Assembly (NCBI RefSeq): GCF_021412625.1
Contig: NZ_JAKCFI010000001.1
Span: 248,001-312,000 of the forward strand
Length of the DNA: 64,000 nucleotides
Direction of reading: 5' to 3'
Source: Myxococcus stipitatus
GTDB taxonomy: Bacteria > Myxococcota > Myxococcia > Myxococcales > Myxococcaceae
Shown here in pieces: positions 33,461 to 42,405 of this stretch. The position numbers and the translations under genes were made by a program. The notes under the pieces are model-generated. The model saw only the letters and a list, made by a program, of their open reading frames with translations. It had not been told where the DNA came from and did no database searches. The stretch's first letter is position 1. The number at the start of each line of letters is the position of its first letter.

Positions 33461-34738
33461 GTGACGGCCGGGGACCCGCGACATCGCGCGATTGAAGCAG
33501 TCTGGCGAATCGAAGCCGCGCGCCTCATCGCGGGATTGACCCGGATGGTGCGGGACGTGGGGCTGGCGGAGGAGTTCGCGCAGGACGCGCTGGTGGCCGC
33601 GCTGGAGCGCTGGCCCCAGACGGGCATCCCGGACAACCCGGGGGCGTGGCTGATGGCCACGGCCAAGCGGCGGGCCATCGACGAACTGCGCCGGGGCAAG
33701 CGCGTCGAGCGCAAGCACGAGGAGCTGGGGCACGAGCTGGAGTCGGAGCAGGAGCGCACCTCTCCGGACTTCGACACGGCCATGGACGAGGACGTGGGCG
33801 ACGACCTGCTGCGCCTCATGTTCATCTCGTGCCATCCGGTGCTCTCCACGGAGGCGCGCGTGGCGCTCACGCTGCGGCTGCTCGGGGGCCTGACGACGGA
33901 GGAGATCGCGCGCGCGTTCCTGGTGCCCGCGCCCACGGTGGCGCAGCGAATCGTGCGGGCGAAGCGCACGCTCGCGGAGGAGCGCGTGCCGTTCGAGATG
34001 CCCCGGGGCGAGGCGCTCGCCGCGCGCCTGTCGTCGGTGCTGGAGGTCATCTACCTCGTCTTCAACGAGGGCTACTCCGCCACGGCGGGCGACGACTGGA
34101 TGCGGCCGGAGCTGTGCGCGGACGCGCTGCGGCTGGGGCGCATCCTGGCGGGGCTGGCGCCCAGGGAGCCGGAGGTGCATGGCCTGGTGTCCCTCATGGA
34201 GATCCAGGCGTCGAGGGCTCGGGCGCGCGTGGGGCCCACGGGCGAGCCCGTGCTGCTGCTCGAGCAGAACCGCGCACTGTGGGACCAGCTGCTCATCCGC
34301 CGTGGGCTGGCCGCGCTGGCGGTCGCGGACGGCCTGCACGGGGGCGAGCCCGGGCCCTACGTGCTCCAGGCCTCGCTCGCCGCGTGCCACGCGCGGGCCC
34401 GCCGCGCGGAGGACACGGACTGGGCCCGCATCGCGGAGCTCTACGGAGAGCTGTCCCGGCGCATGCCGTCGCCCGTGGTGGAGCTCAACCGCGCCGTGGC
34501 GCTCTCCATGGCCTTCGGCCCCGCGCGGGGGCTCGCCGTCGTCGACACGCTCGTCGCGGAGCCCACGCTCGCCAGCTACCACCTGCTGCCGAGCGTGCGC
34601 GGAGACCTGCTGCGCAAGCTCGGAAGGCTCGACGAGGCCCGCGCGGAGTTCGAGCGGGCCGCCTCGCTCACGCGCAATGCCCGCGAGCGCGAGCTGCTGC
34701 TCGAACGCGCCGCGTCGTGCGCGCGCGGCGACGCCTGA
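33461..34738 (+). CDS. ECF42-type sigma factor with C-terminal TPR-like extension
   Basis: A 425-residue sigma factor. Region 2 is HRAIEAVWRIEAARLIAGL through WLMATAKRRAIDELRR. Region 4 is LTLRLLGGLTTEEIARAFLV with VAQRIVRAKRTL. A C-terminal domain of about 200 residues follows, containing VFNEGYSATAGDDWMRPELC and PVVELNRAVALSMAFGPARG, as in ECF42 (formerly ECF41/SigJ-like DUF6596) proteins, where it is needed for activity. The GTG at 33461 is preferred over GTG 33434 because family members start just there, but no strong ribosome binding site is seen for either. ECF42 genes are typically linked to DGPF/YCII genes; one lies 1.7 kb away beyond rarA. There is no anti-sigma gene beside it. Confidence 0.9.
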   Translation: MTAGDPRHRAIEAVWRIEAARLIAGLTRMVRDVGLAEEFAQDALVAALERWPQTGIPDNPGAWLMATAKRRAIDELRRGKRVERKHEELGHELESEQERTSPDFDTAMDEDVGDDLLRLMFISCHPVLSTEARVALTLRLLGGLTTEEIARAFLVPAPTVAQRIVRAKRTLAEERVPFEMPRGEALAARLSSVLEVIYLVFNEGYSATAGDDWMRPELCADALRLGRILAGLAPREPEVHGLVSLMEIQASRARARVGPTGEPVLLLEQNRALWDQLLIRRGLAALAVADGLHGGEPGPYVLQASLAACHARARRAEDTDWARIAELYGELSRRMPSPVVELNRAVALSMAFGPARGLAVVDTLVAEPTLASYHLLPSVRGDLLRKLGRLDEARAEFERAASLTRNARERELLLERAASCARGDA

Positions 34739-34780
34739 GCGCCCGGGCGCCGTCGGCTCCCCCGCTTGCGCGCGCGGTGG

Positions 34781-34796
34781 CCCGCCGGAGGGCGGG
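34781..34796 (+). terminator. hairpin after the ECF42 sigma gene
   Basis: CCCGCC (34781-34786) pairs with GGCGGG (34791-34796), followed by GCTTCTCTC. It is 43 bp past the sigma factor stop. The stem is short, so confidence is moderate. Confidence 0.4.
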
Positions 34797-34857
34797 GCTT
34801 CTCTCGATGACGGAGCGGGGGCGAGCGGCGCGCGCCCAGGTGTCCTACGCTGGGCGC

Positions 34858-35127
34858 ATGTGCCGGAACATCAAGCCGCTCTTCAACTTCTCGCCCCCCG
34901 CGACGGACGAGGACATCCGCGCCGCCGCCCTGCAGTTCGTCCGGAAGATCGCCGGGACGCGCAAGCCGTCGCGCCAGAACACGGACGCGTTCGAGGTCGC
35001 CGTGGAGGAGATATTCCAGAGCTCGAAGCGGATGCTGGAGGGGCTGGTCGCCACGACCCCGCCTCGCGACCGGCGCAAGTTCGAGGAGCTCAAGCGGCTG
35101 CGCTTCAGGAAGGCCGAGGCGCGCTGA
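34858..35127 (+). CDS. DUF2277 family protein
   Basis: An 89-residue soluble protein. MCRNIKPLFNFSPPATDEDI is the invariant opening of DUF2277, followed by the expected AALQFVRKIAGTRKPSR and NTDAFEVAVEEI. Length and motifs match the family end to end. The function is unknown; the conserved Cys2 and basic middle suggest nucleic-acid or metal binding, but this is not shown. It lies 120 bp downstream of the sigma gene on the same strand, after a possible terminator, so it is probably separately transcribed. Confidence 0.92.
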   Translation: MCRNIKPLFNFSPPATDEDIRAAALQFVRKIAGTRKPSRQNTDAFEVAVEEIFQSSKRMLEGLVATTPPRDRRKFEELKRLRFRKAEAR

Positions 35128-35233
35128 AGCCTGGATGACGTCGTCGGACGGGCCTGAAGCCCCCTCGGGGCGGGGGCGCCCGGCGACGGGAGCGACGGGG
35201 GAGGGCAGACCCGAGGCCTGCCCCCCAGGTGCG

Positions 35234-36112
35234 TCAGGGCGTGCCCGTGGATGCGTGCAGGGACGACTCCGGCGACGCGAACTTCTGGGGCGTCAGCGCG
35301 GTGCGCTGGAGCCACCCGGCCAGTCCCATGAGGACGAGCCCGGAGGTGCGCAGCGAGCGCATCAGCTCCGCGGCCTGAGTCGGGTCGCCCGGCAACAGCG
35401 GCGCCAGCCACACGCGCGCGTCGTAGAGCAGCCACGTGGCGCCGGACAGGCCCATGGCCCACCACACCCAGGCCAGCCGTCCGCCGCGCAGCATGTAGGC
35501 GACGCGGAGGATGGGCGCGACCAGGAAGATGGTCGTCATGTCCGCCAGCGTGGAGACCACGCTGATGATGGTCGAGGGGAGCGGCGTCGAGCCCAGGTTG
35601 TTCGCCTCGGTGACGAGCACCGGCACGCCCACCGCGAGCGCGGCCAGCGCCGCCGCGGCCCACAGCGCCGTCGTGCGCGGGCTGGACTCCGGCTGGAGCC
35701 CGGACTGCTTGTAGGTCGACGCCAGCAGGATGAGCGCGTAGGTGGTGCAGACGTTGGCCAGCACCACGACGACCATGCGGTACGGCAGCAGGGGGGACGC
35801 GGTGAAGGGGACGTCCGGCACCGCGTGCAGCCAGTAGCTGCGCAGCGCCGCGCTCACCAGGGACAGGGCCGCGCCCGCGGCGAGCCCGCCCCAGACCTTG
35901 CGCAGGTAGTCGCCCGAACCGAACGCGCTCGCCGCCGCGAACGTGCCGAAGACGGCCAGCAGGCCACTGCCCCAGCCCGCGACGTCATGGACCAGCGCGT
36001 GGCTCGCCGGCGCGCTGGTGGCGACCGCGACCAGATGGGCCAGCTGGAGCGCCACGACGGCGCCGAACCACGGCGCGACGGACGCGCCGCGTCCCGTGCT
36101 CTCCGCGCTCAT
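35234..36112 (-). CDS. multi-pass membrane protein of unknown function
   Basis: A 292-residue integral membrane protein with about seven to eight hydrophobic helices (for example APWFGAVVALQLAHLVAVA, MVVVVLANVCTTYALILLAS, IISVVSTLADMTTIFLVAPI). The C-terminus is a hydrophilic tail. No family recognised. Its ATG overlaps the stop of the upstream 72-residue gene by four bases, indicating a translationally coupled pair. Start 36112 is therefore confident. Confidence 0.78.
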   Translation of the reverse strand: MSAESTGRGASVAPWFGAVVALQLAHLVAVATSAPASHALVHDVAGWGSGLLAVFGTFAAASAFGSGDYLRKVWGGLAAGAALSLVSAALRSYWLHAVPDVPFTASPLLPYRMVVVVLANVCTTYALILLASTYKQSGLQPESSPRTTALWAAAALAALAVGVPVLVTEANNLGSTPLPSTIISVVSTLADMTTIFLVAPILRVAYMLRGGRLAWVWWAMGLSGATWLLYDARVWLAPLLPGDPTQAAELMRSLRTSGLVLMGLAGWLQRTALTPQKFASPESSLHASTGTP

Positions 36113-36327
36113 CGCGCCTTCTCCAGCGAGGTGGCGATCTCCGCCAGGATGACCTTGGCGTGCAGCGCGCCAATGAACGTGTTCAACATCGGCTTGAGGC
36201 CTTCGAGCAACTGGGGGAGGTCCTGTGGAGTGACTTGCTCGGGCGGGCGCTTGAGGGCGCGCAACGCCGCCGTGTGGATGGCCATCTTGGCGGTGAAGCC
36301 GCCGAGCAACGGTTCGAGGTGGCGCAC
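36109..36327 (-). CDS. small hypothetical protein coupled to a membrane protein
   Basis: A 72-residue helical protein (RHLEPLLGGFTAKMAIHTAA, EQVTPQDLPQLLEGLKPMLN, ALHAKVILAEIATSLEKAR) with the feel of a small regulatory or scaffold domain; no family recognised. The GTG start at 36325-36327 is the only start codon in frame, since the frame remains open upstream without another. It overlaps the next gene by four bases (ATGA). If the true start is an unusual codon further upstream, the protein would be longer. Confidence 0.65.
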   Translation of the reverse strand: MRHLEPLLGGFTAKMAIHTAALRALKRPPEQVTPQDLPQLLEGLKPMLNTFIGALHAKVILAEIATSLEKAR

Positions 36328-36585
36328 GAGGATGTCGTGCCAGCCAGGGGGGGCGGTCTGGGAGGACGAGGTCTGAATCGTGAACGCTCCTGGTGAGTCC
36401 CCTACGCTAGAGCGAATCCCTCGGACATACGAGTCCCCGCTGTCGCCACGCGCGCGGATTGGGGCTGGTTGTGCAGGGATTGCGGAATTGGCTCGGTTGG
36501 GGCCGGACGTCTGGTGCGAGGGATGGGGACGCGCGGTGCTCCGCCGGCGGGTGGGCGGGCGGGCATTGGCGCGTCCCGGTGGGCC
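36328..36585. other. intergenic region without convincing features
   Basis: A 258-bp spacer between two minus-strand genes, presumably carrying the promoter of the small gene at 36327. No coding frame or clear hairpin. Confidence 0.4.
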
Positions 36586-38070
36586 TCAGGGATTGGTGGG
36601 GGGCTGGGCCGCGACGCCGAAGTCGGCGCCGCGCTCGCGGAGCACGCAGTCCGCGGCGGGGGGCGCGGCGGGGGCGCGCAGGAAGGCGAGGACCATGCCT
36701 CCGCCGCAGCGGTTGAAGCTGGCGCCGTGGCTGCGGCCGCGCATCTCCACGTAGGAGGCGTTGGGCAGGTACTCCAGCAACTGGCGTCCCCAGTCCGGCG
36801 GGGTGTCCGGGTCGAACTCGCCGGCGAAGACGAGGGTGGGCACGTCGGAGCGCACCGGCTCGTTCATGGCGGGCGCGGGGGCGACGTTCCAGGCGCGGCA
36901 CATCTCCACCGAGGCGCCGCTCTCGTCGAGGCCGCCCAGGCCCCGCGCGGGCGAGCGCTGGGCGGCGAGGCGCGCCGGGTCCTCGAAGGGCAGCTCCTCC
37001 GAGCACCACACCGACAGGCGCAACCCCCAGGTGAAGTCGGACGGCCCCAGGTTGGCCTCCACCAGGGGGCGCAGCTCCGTGTAGTCGCCGTCCGCCGCCC
37101 GGGCGATGACGCGGGGCAGGTGGGGAATCCGGCGCGGGTCGTGGAGCGCGCCATAGACGGCGCCCACCACCACCGCGCCGCGCGCCTCCACCGGCCGCCC
37201 TCCGGAGGTGGCGTCCTTCAGCCCGAGCGGCAGCGGCTTGCGGTCGGCGGCGGCGACGAGCCGGAGGAAGCGCTCGCGAAGGTCGGGGTAGGCCGCGCCG
37301 CACTCGCGGTCGATGGCGCACCCGGCGAAGACGGCGTCGAGCGCGCGCCACAGGTTGGCGCTGGAGACCTCGTCGAAGCCCACCTCGGGCGGCAGCACCG
37401 AGTCGAGGACGAGGCTGCGCACGCCCTCCGGGTGTCGGCGCGCGACGGTCAGCATCAACCGCGTGCTGTAGGAGAGGCCGGAGAGGTTCAGCTGGGAGAT
37501 GCCCAACACCCGGCGCAGGTCGTCGATGTCGTCCGCCGTGGCCTCCGTGGTGTAGCCGTCCAGGTCGACGCCCGCGGCGGTCAGCGTCTGGCGGCACCGC
37601 TCGGCGGCGCGCGTCAGCGCCCTGCGGGCCTTGTCACCGTGCAGGCGCCCCGCGACCACGTCCGCCTTGTGCGCGTTGATTTCGGGGCACTCCAGCGCGG
37701 GCTCCGCGTGGCGGCCACCGCGCGGCTCGAGGAGGATGAAGTCCCGCTCGTCCAGCACCGGGTTGCCACGGCCGGTGCGCACGCCCTCGACCGCGCTCAC
37801 CCCGGGGCCTCCCGGCATGAAGAGCACGGGGTCCGGAGCGGGCGTCCGCGAACGGCTGCGCAGGCGGCGCACCGGCAGACGAATCTCGCGGCTCCCCGGC
37901 CTGGCGCGGTTCTCCGCGACGATCAGCATTCCGCACTCGATGCGCTCCGGAGGCTCCACGGGGAAGGGGCACTCGGCGGGTTCGAAGCGGGGCAACACCG
38001 CGGTGGGGGGCGCGGGGGGCGCGAGCGCGAGGAGCGTCCAGGTGGCGAGCGCGACGAGGGACGGGGTCAT
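36586..38070 (-). CDS. secreted alpha/beta hydrolase, tripeptidyl-aminopeptidase-like
   Basis: A 494-residue exported hydrolase. A hydrophobic N-terminus (LVALATWTLLALAPPAPPTA) is followed by the S33-like fold: oxyanion strand PVLFMPGGPGVSAVEG, nucleophile in NLSGLSYSTRLMLT (GxSxS instead of the usual GxSxG), acid in FAGEFDPDTPP and His in RGRSHGASF. The C-terminal TAP-like domain is present. Family members remove N-terminal peptides or hydrolyse esters. It diverges from a LysR gene across 79 bp, so it is a likely target of that regulator. No strong ribosome binding site is seen. Confidence 0.86.
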   Translation of the reverse strand: MTPSLVALATWTLLALAPPAPPTAVLPRFEPAECPFPVEPPERIECGMLIVAENRARPGSREIRLPVRRLRSRSRTPAPDPVLFMPGGPGVSAVEGVRTGRGNPVLDERDFILLEPRGGRHAEPALECPEINAHKADVVAGRLHGDKARRALTRAAERCRQTLTAAGVDLDGYTTEATADDIDDLRRVLGISQLNLSGLSYSTRLMLTVARRHPEGVRSLVLDSVLPPEVGFDEVSSANLWRALDAVFAGCAIDRECGAAYPDLRERFLRLVAAADRKPLPLGLKDATSGGRPVEARGAVVVGAVYGALHDPRRIPHLPRVIARAADGDYTELRPLVEANLGPSDFTWGLRLSVWCSEELPFEDPARLAAQRSPARGLGGLDESGASVEMCRAWNVAPAPAMNEPVRSDVPTLVFAGEFDPDTPPDWGRQLLEYLPNASYVEMRGRSHGASFNRCGGGMVLAFLRAPAAPPAADCVLRERGADFGVAAQPPTNP

Positions 38071-38149
38071 CCGGTTGTTAGACACGAGGCGTCGAGTCGC
38101 GTCCAATACCGAAAAAGCGCCCTGTGATAACGAAGTGGAATCACCGCCG
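38071..38149. promoter_or_regulatory. divergent LysR/hydrolase control region
   Basis: The 79-bp spacer is AT-richer than its surroundings (for example ATACCGAAAAAG and TGTGATAACG) and should hold both promoters and the LysR site. No unambiguous T-N11-A palindrome can be picked by eye. Confidence 0.4.
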
Positions 38150-39046
38150 ATGGATGCCCGCCGCCTGACTTGTTTCATCGCCGTCGCGGAGACGCTGCAC
38201 TTCCGCAAGGCCGCGGAGCGGCTGAGGCTCGCGCAGCCCGCCCTCAGTCAGCACATCCGCCGCCTGGAGGAGGAGCTGGGCTGTCAGCTGTTGCGCCGCG
38301 ACCGTCGCCGCGTGGAGCTGACGCCCGCGGGGCGCGCCTTGTTGGAGGCGGGGCGTCGCGCGCTGGTGTCCCTGGACCAGGCGGCCGAGGCCGCGCGGCG
38401 CACCGCGGCCGGGCAGGTGGCGCCCCTGCGCGTGGGGTTCCTGAGTCCGGCCTCCTTCTCGCTCGTGCCCCAGGTGCTGCGTCGGCTGCGCGCCGAGCAC
38501 CCGGAGGTGCACCTGCTGCTGCGCGAGGCGGACAGCACCGCGTTGCTGGAGGAGGTGCGCCTGGGCGGGTTGGACGTGGCCTTCGTGCGGGGGCCCGTCA
38601 CCGCGCCGGGCGTCCTCCTGGAGCCGCTGCGCCGCGAGCCGCTCGTCGTGGTGCTGCCGGCGGACCATCGACTCGCGCGGCGGACCCGCGTGCCGCTGTC
38701 CGAGCTGGCGCGGCTGGAGTTCATCGGCTTTCCCCGGGAGTCCGCGCCCTCCCTGCACGATGCCGTCACGGGCATGTGCCTGGAGGCGGGCTTCTCCCCC
38801 GCGTTCGTCACGGAGGCGGGCGACTGGTACACCATCGTCAGCCTGGTGGCGGCGGGGCTGGGCTGCGCCATCCTCCCGGAGTCGGTGAGCACCTTCCATC
38901 GCGAGGGCGCCGTCTACCGCGCCCTCCAGGGCTCGTCCCGCCACGTGGAGCTGGTCATGGCGCGGGGCCCGACACCGCCGGGGCCCGCGCTCCAGGCCTG
39001 CCTGCGCATCGTGTCGGGCCTGACGGGCGTGGACCTCAGGCCTTGA
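38150..39046 (+). CDS. LysR-family transcriptional regulator
   Basis: A 298-residue LysR regulator. The winged helix occupies residues 1-60 (MDARRLTCFIAVAETLHF, LRLAQPALSQHIRRLEEELG), followed by a linker helix and the type 2 periplasmic-binding-protein-like sensor domain (APLRVGFLSPASFSLVPQVL, with AGLGCAILPESVS near 245). The organisation resembles the CatR/BenM/AlsR branch, which responds to small acids. It diverges from the S33-like hydrolase and probably regulates it. Its 3' end overlaps the convergent PH-domain gene by 11 bp. Confidence 0.93.
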   Translation: MDARRLTCFIAVAETLHFRKAAERLRLAQPALSQHIRRLEEELGCQLLRRDRRRVELTPAGRALLEAGRRALVSLDQAAEAARRTAAGQVAPLRVGFLSPASFSLVPQVLRRLRAEHPEVHLLLREADSTALLEEVRLGGLDVAFVRGPVTAPGVLLEPLRREPLVVVLPADHRLARRTRVPLSELARLEFIGFPRESAPSLHDAVTGMCLEAGFSPAFVTEAGDWYTIVSLVAAGLGCAILPESVSTFHREGAVYRALQGSSRHVELVMARGPTPPGPALQACLRIVSGLTGVDLRP

Positions 39047-39650
39047 TGTAGCGCTCGAACACGGCGCCGAAGTCCTTCACCCAGTACTTCTGCTGGGCGC
39101 CGGCGAGCCAGGCGAAGGCGGCCTGGTTGAGGTCCTTGAAGGACTCGACGATGGGCGTGGAGCCCGCCTGTCCGCGGCCCAGCGTGGTCGACGCGACCTC
39201 CAGGCTCGTCTTCGCGTGCGCGAGGGAGATCTCGTTCTCGTGCATCATCTCGGAGATGCGGAACAGCGCCTTGTAGAGGTCCTTCACCTGCTCGAGCTGC
39301 TTCTTGTCGACGTCGATGGAGAAGTCGCGCGCGCCCATGCGGAACTTGATCTCCACGTCCATGTCGATGGTGCCGGCCGTCTCCAGCATGACGTTGGAGA
39401 GGGGATGGGTGGCGTAGGGGTAGCGGCGCAGCATGCGCTTCTTGCTCGCGGCGCTGGTGCCGTCGAGGTGCACGAGCGCCTTGTTGGTGAAGCAGTACTC
39501 GTCCGACTTCGACTTGATGAGGAAGAAGATCTTCTCCTGGTCCTCGTGCATCACGTAGTCGTCGGCGTCGACCTTGTCGTAATCCGCCGGGGCGATGACC
39601 TTGCCGATGTCACTGAGGCCGAGCGCGTCGGCGGCGAGCTTTCCGAACAT
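39036..39650 (-). CDS. bacterial PH-domain protein (DUF1696-like)
   Basis: A 204-residue cytoplasmic protein. Residues about 20-120 form a bacterial pleckstrin-homology-like domain (EKIFFLIKSKSDEYCFTNKA, LVHLDGTSAASKKRMLRRYP, TAGTIDMDVEIKFRMGARDF), followed by a helical C-terminal segment resembling the YvbH-type oligomerisation region. Bacterial PH proteins of this type form ring-like oligomers; their ligands are mostly unknown. The start at 39650 is the first ATG. The 3' end overlaps the LysR gene in tail-to-tail orientation. Confidence 0.85.
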   Translation of the reverse strand: MFGKLAADALGLSDIGKVIAPADYDKVDADDYVMHEDQEKIFFLIKSKSDEYCFTNKALVHLDGTSAASKKRMLRRYPYATHPLSNVMLETAGTIDMDVEIKFRMGARDFSIDVDKKQLEQVKDLYKALFRISEMMHENEISLAHAKTSLEVASTTLGRGQAGSTPIVESFKDLNQAAFAWLAGAQQKYWVKDFGAVFERYIKA

Positions 39651-39794
39651 GTCCTTGCGTCTCCCTGCTTCGAGGTGCGGCGCGCGGAGGTGTCCGCCCG
39701 CCAGTCCAGGCCCGGGCTCCTAAGTGGCCCCCGCGCGCACCGAAAAGGCCCGGCGCCCGAATCCAGGGTGACGCGGCGCGTCCGTCGGGGGCAC

Positions 39795-39827
39795 GGGCCC
39801 CGGGGCCTGATGGCCGCCCCGGGGCCC
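39795..39827 (-). terminator. perfect 12-bp hairpin past the CarboxypepD-like lipoprotein
   Basis: GGGCCCCGGGGC (39795-39806) pairs exactly with GCCCCGGGGCCC (39816-39827) around nine bases. It lies 34 bases after the lipoprotein stop at 39861. Confidence 0.6.
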
Positions 39828-39860
39828 TTCTTCAGACGTCTGGCGTCGGTCGCCCGGGAC

Positions 39861-41108
39861 TCAGGGCAGGGGCGGAATCTTCAGCACGCCGTTGCACAGG
39901 CCGGGGCTGGGCGGGACGCCGGTGCCCCCCCACGGGGCCCCCGTGTTGACCACGACGCTGGTGCCGGGCGGGGGCGGGCAGCCGTAGGCCGAGGACTGGC
40001 GGACGGTGATGTTGGCGTTGGGCGGCAGGTTGTACATGACGTCGACGCCGTCTCCCACGCAGGTGGTGCGCGTCTGGGTGCCGCCTCCGGGCACGGCGAT
40101 CTCCAGGTCCAGGCAGATGGGCAGCGTGGTGCCGGAGGGCAGCGAGGCGGCGTCCACCTCGATGCGCAGGCAGGCGGGGGTGTTCTTCTCGATGTCGGCG
40201 TTGATGAAGCCAATCTCGTTGGTGCTCCCGGTGAAGCGCTGCGAGGAGATGCGCGAGCACACGTCCGCGCTGCACGAGCCGCCCTCGCCCCCCTGGCACC
40301 CGGAGGAGCCGCCCGTCTTGGTCCCCGTGCCCGGCTGCTGGCGCCACTGGTTGCTGCCCACGGGCATGGACCACAGCGCGATGCTGGCGGGGGCGGCGCC
40401 CACCATGTCCGTGGTGATGGGGATGAACACCTGGGCGGTGGCCCCGGCGCGCAGGCTCAGGAGCGACCCCTGGGCGTCGCGGACCTCCGTGTAGATGGCG
40501 CCGCGCGTCTCCAGGAAGACCTGCCGGCCGGAGAGGTTGACGGCGCCGTCGGTGCCGGGCATCGCCAGCAGGCCCGTGTCGATGTAGCGCACGCCCACGG
40601 TCAACGGCCGCACCACCTGCCCGGTGGGGCTGGCCAGCGCCTCCAGGTTGACCTGGATGGCCGCGCCGCTGCGGGGGTCCGTGACGAGCACCGTGCCGCC
40701 CGTGAAGGTCTGCTGGTGCAGCGTCTGGAGCACGAAGTTCGCGCCCAGCACGTCCCGCGTGACGGCGCCGACGTGAGGCATGTAGCCCCGCGCGGCGATG
40801 GTCAGCGGGGCGCCCACAGGCACCGCCGCGACCACGCGGAACGAGCCATCCGCGGCCGTCGTCACCCGGGTGCCGTTGAGGTCGACCTGGGCCCCACCCA
40901 GCGGCGCCCCCGTCGGCGAGCGGACCACGCCGCAGACGGTGGTGGCTCCCGCGACCGGGCTACACATCGCGAGCGTCTGGGATTGCGAGGGTCCTTCGGC
41001 CTCGGGCCCGACGTCGGAGACACCACAGGCGGCGCCCACCACCAGGGCGCCCGTCAGCGCGGCGTACCACCCCAGCCATTGTCTGTTCAGGAATCGGGAC
41101 GACGACAT
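39861..41108 (-). CDS. lipoprotein with carboxypeptidase-regulatory-like domain
   Basis: A 415-residue lipoprotein. The signal peptide (WYAALTGALVVGAACG) ends in a lipobox with Cys near residue 28. Residues about 50-130 form a carboxypeptidase-regulatory (CNA-B-like) beta-sandwich: GVVRSPTGAPLGGAQVDLNG followed by TTAADGSFRVVA. The middle (SGRQVFLETRGAIYTEVRD, AGATAQVFIPI) resembles the extracellular part of CILP/FAM171-type proteins. The C-terminal third has eight or more cysteines, probably disulphide-bonded on the cell surface. The start at 41108 gives the signal peptide with two basic residues; the upstream frame is not supported. Confidence 0.82.
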   Translation of the reverse strand: MSSSRFLNRQWLGWYAALTGALVVGAACGVSDVGPEAEGPSQSQTLAMCSPVAGATTVCGVVRSPTGAPLGGAQVDLNGTRVTTAADGSFRVVAAVPVGAPLTIAARGYMPHVGAVTRDVLGANFVLQTLHQQTFTGGTVLVTDPRSGAAIQVNLEALASPTGQVVRPLTVGVRYIDTGLLAMPGTDGAVNLSGRQVFLETRGAIYTEVRDAQGSLLSLRAGATAQVFIPITTDMVGAAPASIALWSMPVGSNQWRQQPGTGTKTGGSSGCQGGEGGSCSADVCSRISSQRFTGSTNEIGFINADIEKNTPACLRIEVDAASLPSGTTLPICLDLEIAVPGGGTQTRTTCVGDGVDVMYNLPPNANITVRQSSAYGCPPPPGTSVVVNTGAPWGGTGVPPSPGLCNGVLKIPPLP

Positions 41109-41163
41109 CGCGAACCCCCACGTCGATACGGGTTGGTGACTTCGGGTGAAAACACCCATACGC

Positions 41164-41193
41164 ATTGTATGTTATGTTTTGCGTGGAGTTCAG
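41164..41193 (-). promoter_or_regulatory. candidate promoter of the CarboxypepD-like lipoprotein
   Basis: In an unusually AT-rich patch the minus strand has TACAAT (41164-41169), one base from the sigma70 -10 consensus, about 55 bp before the ATG. A weak -35 (CTGAAC) lies 18 bases upstream. Confidence 0.35.
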
Positions 41194-41338
41194 GGGGCGT
41201 GACGGTTTCGTCGCTGACGACAAATTGCGCCCGGGCGCGATTCGTCGAGGTCGACCCGAGGCGTCAGGGACCTTGTGGGCTTGGCGCCGGAGGTCGGAGG
41301 AGACACCTGACGGTGGATGTCTGCCTTTGCGCGAGGCG

Positions 41339-42262
41339 TTACCGGGAGGGCGGCGCGTGCGTGAGCGTGGGCGGGGTCGGGTGCCTGGGCTGGTCCATGA
41401 GCCAGTCGATGAAGGCGCGCGCGGCGGGGCGGACACGGCGGTGGGAGGGGTACACCACGTAGTAGCTGGCGCGCCCGGGCAGGGCGGGGCCGGGGATCCG
41501 CACGAGGCTGCCCGTCGCGAGATAGGGCGCGATGATCTGCTCCCGGGCGAGCGCCACGCCCATTCCAAGCACGGCGGCCATGAGCGCGCCGGTGGTGTCG
41601 CTGAAGGTGTGGCGGATGTCGAGCCGGGCTCCTGGGTACCCGGCGGCGCGGAACCAGTCCGGCCAGCCCTCCCGCGCCATGTCTTCGATGAGCGGCATCC
41701 GCACGAGGTCCGCGGGCCCGCCCAGCGCGTCGAGTCCTGGCATCGTCGGCGAGGCCACGGGGAACAGGGCGTCGTCCATGAGGTGGAGGGCCGTCAAGCC
41801 GGGCCAGGGGCCCTGGCCGAAGCGGATGCCCAGGTCGGGGCCATTCTCGTCGAAGCGCGTCAGGGCCTGCTCGCTGTCGATGCGCAGGCGCACGTGGGGG
41901 TGGGCCGCGGTGAAGGCCGGGAGGCGGGGCAGCAACCAGGCATAGGCCAGTGAGTGCACCGTGGTGATGCGCACCAGGTTGCGCTCGGTCGGCGCGTCTC
42001 CGAGCGCGCGCAGGACGTCACCGACGTCCGCCAGGGCCTTGCTCGCCGTGTCCGCGAGCCGCCGGCCCTCGGGCGTCAGCGCCACCCCTCGCGCGTGTCG
42101 GACGAACAGGGTCGCGCCGACCAGGGTCTCCAGCTTGCGGACGTGGTGGCTGACGGCGCTGGCCGTCAGGCCCAGCTCCTCCGCCGCGCGCGCGAAGTTC
42201 TGGTGGCGGGCGGCGCACTCGAAGGCGGCCAGCGCGGGGAGCCAGTCGGAGGGGACGGTCAT
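41339..42262 (-). CDS. LysR-family regulator, GcvA-like
   Basis: A 307-residue LysR regulator of the GcvA/AmpR branch, recognisable from WLPALAAFECAARHQNF and the helix-turn-helix LGLTASAVSHHVRKLETLVG. Sensor domain motifs include LRIDSEQALTRF and GPDLGIRFGQGPWPGL, typical of this branch. It diverges from the EamA transporter gene at 42406 and probably controls it. The start at 42262 is the family-typical MTVPSDWLP. Confidence 0.93.
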   Translation of the reverse strand: MTVPSDWLPALAAFECAARHQNFARAAEELGLTASAVSHHVRKLETLVGATLFVRHARGVALTPEGRRLADTASKALADVGDVLRALGDAPTERNLVRITTVHSLAYAWLLPRLPAFTAAHPHVRLRIDSEQALTRFDENGPDLGIRFGQGPWPGLTALHLMDDALFPVASPTMPGLDALGGPADLVRMPLIEDMAREGWPDWFRAAGYPGARLDIRHTFSDTTGALMAAVLGMGVALAREQIIAPYLATGSLVRIPGPALPGRASYYVVYPSHRRVRPAARAFIDWLMDQPRHPTPPTLTHAPPSR

Positions 42263-42405
42263 CGAGACATGAATCTAGCTTGTGGCTGGCTGGAGTACGA
42301 TGCGCTTGTGACGGAGGGAGGCGGGGCGCAGATTGGCGCATGACCCTCGCGAAATCGAAGGCTCGCGTTTCCGCGGGCCGGTTCCGGCGGGCCGAGAGAA
42401 TCCCG

